From assembly GCA_019352035.1 (NCBI GenBank), contig JABBNZ010000024.1, positions 1-36,745 on the forward strand: a stretch of DNA of 36,745 nucleotides, given 5' to 3'. Below the pieces are notes generated by a model that was given only the letters and a program-made list of their open reading frames with translations, did no database searches and had not been told where the DNA came from. The stretch comes from Pseudomonadota bacterium. Lineage in GTDB: Bacteria; Pseudomonadota; Gammaproteobacteria; Steroidobacterales; Steroidobacteraceae. This document shows positions 16,719-25,016 of the stretch, in pieces (the stretch's first letter is position 1; every line of letters starts with the position of its first letter). Position numbers and translations under genes: made by a program.

Positions 16719-16853
16719 CGACTGAGACTTCTTCGAGGGGGTGGGGTATAAAACCTCGCGCCCGATGTTCTCTATACGCAACAAGTCCATCTTCGCGGAC
16801 CACCTCGCGAGGATGCTGGTACATTGGTCACTAGAACTCAAAGGGGAAGGGTC
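16719..16853 (+). promoter_or_regulatory. Probable receptor promoter region
   Basis: This 135-base region lies between fecR-like and receptor genes. It contains GGGTATAAA at 16744-16752, matching the 9-mer ahead of the sigma-factor gene, and a perfect 10-base palindrome CCTCGCGAGG at 16803-16812. The receptor's ribosome binding site is the run AAGGGGAAGGG ending just before the ATG at 16854. It is the natural place for the promoter served by the upstream sigma factor. Confidence 0.45.
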
Positions 16854-19800
16854 ATGCGAGCCACTTTAGTTGCCGCCGCAGTGGGTCTGGCATTGCTTGG
16901 GGTCTCTGTCGGCGCCGAGGCGCAATCGGTAGGCGACCGGGTCCACACTCATATTCCCCCGGAACCCCTCGGCCCGGCGCTGAGGAGCCTGGCGCAGCAG
17001 TTCGGCTTGCAGATCGTCTATCCCTCGAAGGACATCGCGGCCCTTCGGACCCCGGGCGTGACCGGCAGCTTCACGCTGAAGCAGGCGCTCGAGCACGCCT
17101 TGGCCGGCACCGGCCTGACGTACCGGTACGTCGACCTTCACACGATCACCGTTCTGCCGATTGCCCAGGCCGCGGCGATCACCAATGACCCTCGAAACGG
17201 CGCGCTGGAGCGCTTGGCACTGGTGACGGAGAGACCTGCCCAGCAGGCAACCGACCCCTCGTCGTCCACCGACAGTTCGGCGGCTGCGCCACCACAGGAC
17301 CGGCCTCAAGCCGCGGGCGCCCCCGAGGGCACCAGCTCGAGCGCATCGGCGCCGGGTGCGGCCATGCCGGCACTGCAGGAAGTGGTGGTCACCGGTACCT
17401 CCATCAGAGGGGGCCAGGTCAAGCTCGCGGTGCCGCTGCAGGTGCTGAGCTCGCGGGACATCGCCCGCACCGGTGCGACCAACGTGCCGCAGCTGCTGCA
17501 GGAGGTCAGCGCGGCGAGCAGCTTCGGCAGTACGACCACGGCGCAGGCGACAGGCTTCCTGACCGCGGGCATCTCGACGGTCTCCCTGCACGGCCTGGGA
17601 AGCGCCCGAACCCTGGTGCTCGTCAACGGGCTGCGCATGCCGGTTTACGGCGGCGGCTCGGCGGGCGTGGCGGGCGACTCGGTCGACATCAACTCCATTC
17701 CGATCGAGGCCATCCAGCGGGTCGAGGTTCTGGAGAACGGCGACTCGGCGATCTACGGCAGCAACGCCATCGGCGGTGTCATCAATTTCATCCTGAAGTC
17801 CGATTTTCAGGGCCTGAGTGCGACCGCGACCGCGGGCACACCGACCCAGGCGGGCGGCGGGACCACGGAAACCGCCTCCGTGTACGCGGGCATCGGCTCC
17901 TTGGAGCAGGACCGCTACAACGTCGGCATCGGCCTCGAGTTCGATCACATGTCGCCGATCATGGGCGCCTCGCGCCCCTTCGCCACCCGCTACAGTCCCG
18001 GCTACGGCAATGACGTCACCTCGGCTCTGGCATTTCCGGCGAATGTCGTAGTTCCCCCGAACCCCGTTCATCCGCACGGCGCTCTCATCAGCCCGGCGGC
18101 GGGCAACTGCACGCCGACTTCCCTCAACAGCAAGTACTACCCCACCCAGTGCCGCTTCGACAACTCACCGTACGATTCGCTCCAGCCCGATCAGAAGCGC
18201 TATAACGTCTATCTCAACGGCGCCTTCCGCCTGACGGACTCGAGCCAGCTCTACGGCAACGCGCTCTTCTCCCAGGTGAAGACGACGACTTACGTGCAGC
18301 CGGTCCCCCTGGGCTTCTTCAATCCGGTGCTGCCGTCGAACCCCTACGTGGCGTATCTGGCCAACCTGCTGGCCACGCAGTATCCCGGCTACAGCAACCC
18401 GAACGCGAAGCCCGGACAGGGCGCATTTCTGCTGGGGCCGAGCAGCCCCTATTATCCGACGGCCTGGGCCGCCGCCAACGGACTCGCGGGCCAGCCTCTG
18501 AACCTGGTCTATCGCGATTTCGCAAATGGCATCCGCCAGACGGTGGACACGGCCAACACGGCGCGCGTGGTGGGCGGAGTCAAGGGCGAAGCGGCCGGCT
18601 GGGCCTATAACGGCTCGGTGCTCTACAGCTCGGTCAACATCAAGGAGAACCTGGAGGCCGGATTCCCGCTGCTCTCGAAGATGATGCCGCTGCTCGACTC
18701 CGGCATCATCAATCCCTTCGGCCCCACGGCGGATCCGAGCGCGGCGAGTGCTGCGAGCGCGGCCGAGTTCTACGGCCAGGACTTCTCGAGCAAGACCTCG
18801 CTCTCGGCCCTCGATGGCAGCGTCAGCCGAGTGCTGACCCACCTGCCGGGCGGCCCCCTGAGCATGGCGGCCGGCGCGGAAGTGCGCCGCGACACGTATG
18901 AGTACTCGCCCGCGCTCGCCATCCAGACCGGGGATATCGGCGGCATGGGCGGCAATCAGCTGCCGGAGTCGGCCTCGCGCACCGCGGAGGCGGCATACCT
19001 CGAGTTCAACGGCTATATCCTCAAGTCCCTGGAGGCGGACGCGGCCGTGCGCTACGACCACTATCAGATGGTCGGCGGCACGGTGAATCCGCAATTCTCG
19101 CTGCGGTGGCAGCCCTGGCACTGGTTCCAGCTGCGCGGCTCGGCAGGGACGGGCTTCCGTGCGCCGTCGCTGACCGACCTCTACGCATCCAATGCGACCA
19201 GCGTCACGTCCAACGGCACGCGCGATCCCATCCAGTGCCCGACATTCAGCGCCAGCAATCCCTCCTGCAGCTTCCAGTTCACGACCATCACCGGCGGCAA
19301 CCGCAACCTCAAGCCGGAAAAGTCCCGCCAGTTCACCCTGGGTGTCGTGCTCGAGCCGGTGCGCAACCTTAGGCTCGGCCTCGACTCCTTCTGGGTCTAT
19401 CTGCGTGATGCGATCACGGTCGGTGGCTTGTCCTATTCGTACATCCTGCAGAATGCGCAGAACGCCACCCAGTACGCGAGCTACATCACGCGCGATGCAC
19501 AGGGCAACATCGTCTCCATCAATCAGGAGAACGCCAACCTCTTCAAGCAATACGTCAGCGGCATGGATGTCGACCTGTCGTACAGATTCCGGGTCGGGCC
19601 CGGGCACATCTTCCTGCGGGGCAACGGCACGTACTACTACAAATTCGCCAGCCAGAATGCCAATGGCACCTGGACCGACGACATCAATGTCGGATTGCCG
19701 CAGGTCGGTGGAGTCGTCGTGCGGTGGCGTCACAACCTGACGATCGGGTATACCACCGAATCCTGGGAAGTCTCGGCGACGCAGCGCTACCAGGAGCCCT

Positions 19801-20054
19801 ATTACGATGTCCCGTCCGACATCACCAATGTGCCGCGAACCGTCTCGGCGTACGACACGTTCGATGCGCAGGCGTCGTATCTGGGCCTGAGGCACTTCGA
19901 CTTCACGCTGGGCGTGATCAATGCCTTCAACCAGAACCCGCCCTATGCGAACTACGCCTCGTCCGCCAACAACTTCATCGGCGGGTATGATCTGACCTAC
20001 GGCGACCCGCGCGGCCGCTACGTGTATGCGACGATCCAGTACAACCTGCATTGA
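16854..20054 (+). CDS. TonB-dependent receptor with N-terminal STN signalling domain
   Basis: A 1066-residue outer-membrane receptor. A signal peptide (MRATLVAAAVGLALLG..., cleavage near AEAQ) is followed by a secretin/TonB N-terminal (STN) domain at about 30-105 (IPPEPLGPALRSLAQQFGLQ and ALEHALAGTGLTYRY), which contacts the FecR-like protein. A linker rich in S, A, P and G leads to the TonB-box region LQEVVVTGTSI (about 174) and the plug (VPQLLQEVSAAS, VEVLENGDSAIYGSNAIGGVINFI). The remainder is barrel strands. The barrel ends YATIQYNLH, with histidine where an aromatic residue is usual. The ATG at 16854 has a good ribosome binding site; a TTG at 16824 gives a longer frame without a plausible signal peptide. 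Substrate is unknown, but adjacent exported peptidases suggest peptides rather than iron chelates. Confidence 0.93.
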   Translation: MRATLVAAAVGLALLGVSVGAEAQSVGDRVHTHIPPEPLGPALRSLAQQFGLQIVYPSKDIAALRTPGVTGSFTLKQALEHALAGTGLTYRYVDLHTITVLPIAQAAAITNDPRNGALERLALVTERPAQQATDPSSSTDSSAAAPPQDRPQAAGAPEGTSSSASAPGAAMPALQEVVVTGTSIRGGQVKLAVPLQVLSSRDIARTGATNVPQLLQEVSAASSFGSTTTAQATGFLTAGISTVSLHGLGSARTLVLVNGLRMPVYGGGSAGVAGDSVDINSIPIEAIQRVEVLENGDSAIYGSNAIGGVINFILKSDFQGLSATATAGTPTQAGGGTTETASVYAGIGSLEQDRYNVGIGLEFDHMSPIMGASRPFATRYSPGYGNDVTSALAFPANVVVPPNPVHPHGALISPAAGNCTPTSLNSKYYPTQCRFDNSPYDSLQPDQKRYNVYLNGAFRLTDSSQLYGNALFSQVKTTTYVQPVPLGFFNPVLPSNPYVAYLANLLATQYPGYSNPNAKPGQGAFLLGPSSPYYPTAWAAANGLAGQPLNLVYRDFANGIRQTVDTANTARVVGGVKGEAAGWAYNGSVLYSSVNIKENLEAGFPLLSKMMPLLDSGIINPFGPTADPSAASAASAAEFYGQDFSSKTSLSALDGSVSRVLTHLPGGPLSMAAGAEVRRDTYEYSPALAIQTGDIGGMGGNQLPESASRTAEAAYLEFNGYILKSLEADAAVRYDHYQMVGGTVNPQFSLRWQPWHWFQLRGSAGTGFRAPSLTDLYASNATSVTSNGTRDPIQCPTFSASNPSCSFQFTTITGGNRNLKPEKSRQFTLGVVLEPVRNLRLGLDSFWVYLRDAITVGGLSYSYILQNAQNATQYASYITRDAQGNIVSINQENANLFKQYVSGMDVDLSYRFRVGPGHIFLRGNGTYYYKFASQNANGTWTDDINVGLPQVGGVVVRWRHNLTIGYTTESWEVSATQRYQEPYYDVPSDITNVPRTVSAYDTFDAQASYLGLRHFDFTLGVINAFNQNPPYANYASSANNFIGGYDLTYGDPRGRYVYATIQYNLH

Positions 20055-20135
20055 TCGCGGGGTGTAGGACGAGAGGCTCTCCCCCGATGGCCGGCGTGGA
20101 GTGCGATTGAGGCCTTAGGCTTAAGGGGAGCGCAG

Positions 20136-22415
20136 ATGAGAGGACTTGCACCATGGGCGGCGGCCGCCGCGATCGCCGGCGCCGCCGCCGCACCGGCCTT
20201 CGCGGGCGGGGCGCCGGATTTCGCGGCGCTCAGCCGCATCGCCGCGGTGTCGGGCTATGAGCAGCCGCTCTCGGCCGCGATCGCGCAGCAGCTGCGCGAG
20301 CAGGGGCTCAACCCGCGCACTGACAACATGTACGACGTGCTGGTGACGGTGGGCCATGGGGAACCGCACCGGCTCATCGCCGCGGCCATCGATCAGCCCG
20401 GGTACGTCGTGAGCGGCATCGCTGCGCGGGGCTACTTGCGTGTGCAGCGTCTGCCGCAGCGGGAGCCGAATCCCGTATTCGACACACTGCAATTTGCTCA
20501 GCCCGTGCACGTCGTTACGCCCAATGGGCTCCTGAACGGCGGCTTCGCCGGCCTCAGCATCCATCTGGCGCCGGATCACCTGAATCCACCGTCGATGACG
20601 ACGGTCGGCAACCTCTATGTGGATATCGGCGCGACTTCGGCCGCGGAGGCGCGCGCCGCCGGCGCCGATAACCTCGAGCCGGTGGAGCTCGCCCAGCCGC
20701 CGATCACCGTGGGCGCCGACGACGAGGCGGGCGCCTCGGCGGGCGATCGCTTCGGTTGGGAGGCGCTGCTCGAGGCAGCGCAGGGACTGGCGCACGCCCA
20801 CGCGCACGGCACCACGACGATCGCATTCGTCACGCAGCAGTGGCTGGGGGGCCGTGGCCTGCAGCGGGTACTGACGGAGATGCCGGCCGGCGAAATGGTT
20901 TTCGTCGGCCGGGTCTTTCCGCAAGCGCCCGGCAACGACGGGAAGACTGCAAGCCCGCGGCCGGGCGAAGGCGTCGTGATTGGGACAACGAGCACGCCGC
21001 CGGGAGCCGACGGCCTGCCCGATGAACTCATGACCGTCGCGCGAACTCACCACATCGCAGCGCAAACGGTAGCGGCCCGGCCGCCCTTCATCTTCGGCTT
21101 CGGGCCGAAGACGCCGCTGCCGCAGAGGCTGGCGGTCGTCGGGGTACCTACCCTCTATCCGGTCACACCGGCAGAGACTTTCTCCCGCTCGGACCTGCGC
21201 AAGCTGACACGGGTGCTCGAGGACTACCTGCGCGAGCCGGTGACACGCATGAGCGCCGCGCACGATCCGTTCGATGCGGCGCGAGTTCCTGGGCCCGGCA
21301 TGACGCAGACGGTTCTCGACCAGGCACGAGCACCCGATAAGGACGTGCTGAAGACACTCGAGACCATGACCACCGCGTATGGCGCGAGCGAGCACGAGCA
21401 GGGCGCCCGCGCCGCCATTCTCGAGCGCCTGCCGGCCTGGGCCCGTCGGCGGGCTCATGTCGATCCGGCCGGCAACCTCGTACTGCACATCGGTCACGCG
21501 GTGCCCGGCGTACATACGCCGACGATCTTGTTCGACGCACATATGGACGAGATCGGCTATCAGGTCACGGACATCAAGCCCGACGGCGATCTCGTCGTGC
21601 GCGAGCTGGGCGGCTTCTATGGCCGCTATTATCTCGGCCACGCCATGCTCGTTCACCTGCCCGACGGGCGCAGCATCGGCGCGGCGCTCGGCTTGCCAGC
21701 GGGTTGGGATCGGCCGGGCTTCAAGTGGCCGCGGGCGATGAGCACGCTGAACGAGTCGGCCGACGCCTACGTCGGCACCGACTCGCGGGCGGCAACCGAG
21801 GCGCTCGGTATTCACGTGGGCGACTTCCTCACCATGCCGAAGACCTATCGGCCGCTCCTGGGCTCGCACTTCGAGATCCGCAGCATCGATGACCGGGCGG
21901 GCGATACGGCCTTGATCGAGGCGGTGCGCGCGCTGGGACCTGACTTTGCGCGCCAGCATCCCGGCCGGCAGTTGACGTTCCTCTGGGCGACGCGCGAGGA
22001 GCTGGGCCTGGAGGGAGCCGCGGCCTACGCCGCCCGGGTGGCCAAGCTCGGAAGGGAGCCGGATGTCGTCTTTGCCGTCGATATGTTCGTCAGCAGCCAG
22101 TCTCCGCTCGAGACCGGGCGCTATGGCGATCAGCCGCTCGGGGAAGGCTTCGTGGTGCGCGCGGTCGACGTGTCACACGTGGATTCGCCCGCCGATGTGG
22201 CGCGCGTCGTGGCCCTGGCTAGAGCGCATCAAATTCCGGTGCAGTACGGCGTGACCGGCGGCGGCAACGATTCGGCGGTGTACACGCGCTACGGCGCCAA
22301 CGCCATCGCGCTTGGCTGGCCGACGAAATACTCGCATTCGCCGGCCGAGCAGTCCGACACGAAGGATGTCTACGGGCTGAGCCGCATCTGCACCGTCCTC
22401 GCGAAGGACTGGTAG
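20136..22415 (+). CDS. Exported tandem M42-family aminopeptidase with a degenerate first half
   Basis: 759 residues, about twice the usual M42 length of 340-370. A Sec signal peptide (to about residue 24) is unusual because known M42 TET aminopeptidases are cytosolic. The C-terminal half (about 400-759) has the complete M42 set: H469 (DAHMDEIGY), D585/D586 (SIDDRAGD), E621/E622 (TREELGLEG), D649 (FAVDM) and H734 (KYSHSPAE). The N-terminal half (about 28-370) aligns with it motif by motif but reads A84 (AAAIDQPGY), D195/D196 (GADDEAGA), Q235/W236 (VTQQWLGG), R259 and V343 (LYPVTPAE). Only the paired aspartates survive, so it is probably a non-catalytic pseudo-domain. The ATG at 20136 has AAGGGGAG upstream. 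It lies 81 bases after the receptor gene and probably acts on the same peptide supply. Confidence 0.9.
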   Translation: MRGLAPWAAAAAIAGAAAAPAFAGGAPDFAALSRIAAVSGYEQPLSAAIAQQLREQGLNPRTDNMYDVLVTVGHGEPHRLIAAAIDQPGYVVSGIAARGYLRVQRLPQREPNPVFDTLQFAQPVHVVTPNGLLNGGFAGLSIHLAPDHLNPPSMTTVGNLYVDIGATSAAEARAAGADNLEPVELAQPPITVGADDEAGASAGDRFGWEALLEAAQGLAHAHAHGTTTIAFVTQQWLGGRGLQRVLTEMPAGEMVFVGRVFPQAPGNDGKTASPRPGEGVVIGTTSTPPGADGLPDELMTVARTHHIAAQTVAARPPFIFGFGPKTPLPQRLAVVGVPTLYPVTPAETFSRSDLRKLTRVLEDYLREPVTRMSAAHDPFDAARVPGPGMTQTVLDQARAPDKDVLKTLETMTTAYGASEHEQGARAAILERLPAWARRRAHVDPAGNLVLHIGHAVPGVHTPTILFDAHMDEIGYQVTDIKPDGDLVVRELGGFYGRYYLGHAMLVHLPDGRSIGAALGLPAGWDRPGFKWPRAMSTLNESADAYVGTDSRAATEALGIHVGDFLTMPKTYRPLLGSHFEIRSIDDRAGDTALIEAVRALGPDFARQHPGRQLTFLWATREELGLEGAAAYAARVAKLGREPDVVFAVDMFVSSQSPLETGRYGDQPLGEGFVVRAVDVSHVDSPADVARVVALARAHQIPVQYGVTGGGNDSAVYTRYGANAIALGWPTKYSHSPAEQSDTKDVYGLSRICTVLAKDW

Positions 22416-22425
22416 CTCGATTCCT

Positions 22426-23658
22426 TCAGGTGGATTTGACGGCCGGGCGCGCCGGGCCGGCGGGATGCGTGGCGGCCGGGCGGTGCGGATGCGTCCCGGC
22501 CTTGGAACGCTGCGACGCATATTGCGCCATGATCTTGCGCAACTCGGTCGAGGTGAGGGGGAGGTGCGTCTTGCCGTTCCAGGCGGAGCCCGTGGGCAGC
22601 CGGTTCTGCACGAGCGTGGCCGTGAGTCCCTCGCCGGCGAGATGGCTTCCGGAGACCGGCAGCGGAACGATCCCGGGGTCGGCGAGCAGCGCGCTGACGT
22701 GCGACCAGCGGATCCTCTGGTGCGCCCGCGCCAGGTCGTGAATGAGGTTGTTGGTCAACACCTTGCCGAGGAGGGTGACCGCTTCGGTCGTCCACGGCCG
22801 CTTGTCGTCCTGAAGCGGCCCATAGGCCTGCATGTAGAGGCGCCCGCGCCTCCAGCCGAAGAGATAGGGCTGATTGACGATGCGGACCGGCGTGCCGTTC
22901 GGCACCATCGCAAAAACCTGCCTGATGTCCTCCGGGTACAGGTGCACACAGCCGTGGCTCACGCGACGGCCCACACCTGCCGGCTTGTCCGTGCCGTGGA
23001 TCAGGTAGCCGGGCCACCCGAGGTGCAGCGCGAAGTTGCCTAGCGGATTGGTCGGTCCCGCGCCCACGAGCTTCGGCAGCGGCTCCCCCTCCTTGGCGTG
23101 CTCGGCGAGAATCGAGCGCGGCACCTCCCACACCGGATGCGCCTCGTGCCAGATGACCCGCGTCACACCGGTCGGCGTGGGCCAGCCGAGTCTGCCGATG
23201 CCGACCGGATGTGTGATGACGACCTGAGGCTTGCCCGGTGCATGCGGCGGAAAATAGAAGAGCCGCATGGCGGCCAGGTTGACCACAATGCCGACGTGCG
23301 GCGCATCCGGAAGAACGAACTCCGTCGGCACGATCACCCGCGTGCCGACCGGAGCGAGCCACGGATCGACTTTGGGATTGGCGCGCTGAATCGCGTCATT
23401 GCCGACATCGAACATGCGCGCAATGTCGGAGAGCACCTGATGCGGCTTCAGGCGCACCATCTGCGCCCTGCCGATCACCGTCTGGTCGGGCTTGAGCACG
23501 AAGCGCTCGGTCTGCAGCGGCGGCGGCAAATCCTCCGGGCTCGCGGCGACGGCAGTCGGCGCGGCCGCCGCTATCGCGCGCGGCATCGAGGTGGAAAGAC
23601 TCAGTGCGGAGACTGACAGGCCGACCGCCAGAGCGGTCCACGAATTGCCGGTTTTCAC
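22426..23658 (-). CDS. L,D-transpeptidase of the YkuD/ErfK family with LysM-like domain
   Basis: About 410 residues from the GTG at 23658. A signal peptide (NSWTALAVGLSVSALSLS) is followed by a LysM-like segment (about 62-111: GRAQMVRLKPHQVLSDIARMFDVGNDAIQRAN) for peptidoglycan binding, then the YkuD catalytic domain with H221 (IHGTD), H235 and catalytic C237 in the SHGCVHLYPEDI signature. It cross-links peptidoglycan stems or attaches lipoprotein in the periplasm. The C-terminal tail is rich in H, P, A and R. An ATG at 23826 would place the start 20 bases after lepB but adds 56 residues, basic and cysteine-rich, that do not look like an export signal. The GTG has no close ribosome binding site, so the start is uncertain. 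It is likely co-transcribed with lepB. Confidence 0.88.
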   Translation of the reverse strand: MKTGNSWTALAVGLSVSALSLSTSMPRAIAAAAPTAVAASPEDLPPPLQTERFVLKPDQTVIGRAQMVRLKPHQVLSDIARMFDVGNDAIQRANPKVDPWLAPVGTRVIVPTEFVLPDAPHVGIVVNLAAMRLFYFPPHAPGKPQVVITHPVGIGRLGWPTPTGVTRVIWHEAHPVWEVPRSILAEHAKEGEPLPKLVGAGPTNPLGNFALHLGWPGYLIHGTDKPAGVGRRVSHGCVHLYPEDIRQVFAMVPNGTPVRIVNQPYLFGWRRGRLYMQAYGPLQDDKRPWTTEAVTLLGKVLTNNLIHDLARAHQRIRWSHVSALLADPGIVPLPVSGSHLAGEGLTATLVQNRLPTGSAWNGKTHLPLTSTELRKIMAQYASQRSKAGTHPHRPAATHPAGPARPAVKST

Positions 23659-23679
23659 GTTGCACCATTTTAACGTCTT

Positions 23680-23699
23680 CCCCTCTCTCGAGGGAGGGG
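23680..23699. promoter_or_regulatory. 20-base near-palindrome before the L,D-transpeptidase start
   Basis: CCCCTCTCTC (23680-23689) and GAGGGAGGGG (23690-23699) are inverted complements with one mismatched pair, centred on CTCGAG. It sits 21 bases upstream of the preferred GTG start. It could be an operator or an mRNA hairpin covering the purine-rich ribosome binding stretch. Confidence 0.35.
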
Positions 23700-23828
23700 A
23701 TTTCCAGGTGTTGACGAGGCTCCACTCAAACGCCGTCCGACACAGTCCCGTGGGCGGGCGAACCACGGAGGGACCACAGCACCGCCTGCGCTTGCGGGCC
23801 GGGAATGCAAGGGACAGGCGCGACACTT

Positions 23829-23855
23829 GATCCGCTCAGCTCGAATCAGCGGATC
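23829..23855 (-). terminator. Hairpin overlapping the lepB stop
   Basis: GATCCGCT (23829-23836) and AGCGGATC (23848-23855) pair over eight bases around an 11-base loop, and the stem includes the final codons of lepB. There is no T-run, so it may be a weak terminator or a processing stem between lepB and the L,D-transpeptidase gene. Confidence 0.3.
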
Positions 23856-24946
23856 TTCATGCCGATCCGGCTCCAGACCGGGCCGCCGCGGCGATGGACG
23901 TCCCAGTTGAACCAGATATAAGTCGCCTTTCCGATGAGCTCCCGGTCGCTGACGAACCCCCAGAAGCGCCCGTCATCGCTGTTGTCGCGATTGTCTCCGA
24001 TCATGAGATAGTCGGCCCGCGGTACTCTCGTGTCGAAGAGCCGAGGCTCGACCAACGCGATCGCCTCGGGCGGAGCGTGCCCGTCGCACACGTATCCGCG
24101 CGCATCGCTCCTCTTGCAGCTGGGCAGCGGATCGGCGGTGACTTCGAGCGGTACCGGGCAGAGCAGCGCCTGATGCGTGTGGGCGCCCAGGCGCTCCGTG
24201 GCAAGCTGCATGTTTTCGTAGCAACCGTTCTGGAAGGTGCCCGTGACCGTGAACGGTACCGCCTTGCCGTTGATGGTCAAACGGTCGTCACGCACGATCA
24301 CGTGATCGCCGGGAAGGCCGACCGCCCGCTTGATCCAAGCCTGGGCGGGCTTCATGGGCGGATGGAACACCACTACGTCGCCGTGCCGCGGTTCCCCCGT
24401 ATCGAGGATCTTCGTGTGGGTGACCGGGAGCCTCAGGCCGTAGGCGAACTTCTCCACGAGGATGAAATCCCCGTCGCGCAGCGTCGGCATCATGGAATCG
24501 GATGGAATGCGAAAGGGCTCGAACACGAAGGCCCGCAGCATCAGCACCGCCAGCACCACCGGGAAGAAGCTGCGGGCATAGTCGACGGTGTGCGGCTCAG
24601 GGACCAGCGCCGGGCTCTTCCCGGCCGCTTTGCCCGCGGCCGTGCGCCTGCGCGCCAACAGCAGCGCGTCCGCGGCCCACACCAATCCCGTGACCGCCGA
24701 GACGACAGCGAGCACGGCGCTGAAATTGAGCTGCCCGGCCACGAGCAGCCGCACCACCGCCGCCCCGATCAGGATCGGAAGTACCCCATATGCGAGCGCG
24801 AGAGCCGAGGGATCGGCCGCCGGTCTCGGGGCTGCCGCCAACTGGCGCTTGGGCCGCAGCAGCCAGTCATCGATCACGCAGACGAGGCCCACGGGCACCG
24901 CGAGCCACGAGAGAGCCCGCACGGCTTGCATGATTACGGGCGGCAT
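23846..24946 (-). CDS. lepB: Signal peptidase I
   Basis: A 366-residue inner-membrane serine peptidase (family S26) that removes signal peptides from exported proteins. Four hydrophobic segments precede the catalytic domain, more than the two in E. coli LepB; the last (about 127-141) leads into the active site. Catalytic S151 lies in IPSDSMMPTLRDGD and the general base K206 in WIKRAVGLPGDHV. The GDNRDNSDDGRFWGFV box D/E signature is intact. Cysteines in the insert NGCYENMQLATERLGAHTHQALLCPVPLE and the following SCKR region suggest disulphides. The DS pair in PSDSM replaces the more common GS. It lies 70 bases downstream of the Tricorn-like gene, same strand. Start ATG 24946. Confidence 0.95.
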   Translation of the reverse strand: MPPVIMQAVRALSWLAVPVGLVCVIDDWLLRPKRQLAAAPRPAADPSALALAYGVLPILIGAAVVRLLVAGQLNFSAVLAVVSAVTGLVWAADALLLARRRTAAGKAAGKSPALVPEPHTVDYARSFFPVVLAVLMLRAFVFEPFRIPSDSMMPTLRDGDFILVEKFAYGLRLPVTHTKILDTGEPRHGDVVVFHPPMKPAQAWIKRAVGLPGDHVIVRDDRLTINGKAVPFTVTGTFQNGCYENMQLATERLGAHTHQALLCPVPLEVTADPLPSCKRSDARGYVCDGHAPPEAIALVEPRLFDTRVPRADYLMIGDNRDNSDDGRFWGFVSDRELIGKATYIWFNWDVHRRGGPVWSRIGMKIR

Positions 24947-25016
24947 TACGAGCTCGCGGGCCGACTGCGCCGGGCCAAGACCGGCATTTCCCTACAGCGG
25001 CGGGACGCTGCCAGTT

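Noticed and set aside
18165-21959. Two long minus-strand frames (628 and 612 codons)
   Set aside because: They oppose the TonB receptor and M42 genes, whose family motifs are unambiguous. No start signal or motif was seen in the antisense frames.
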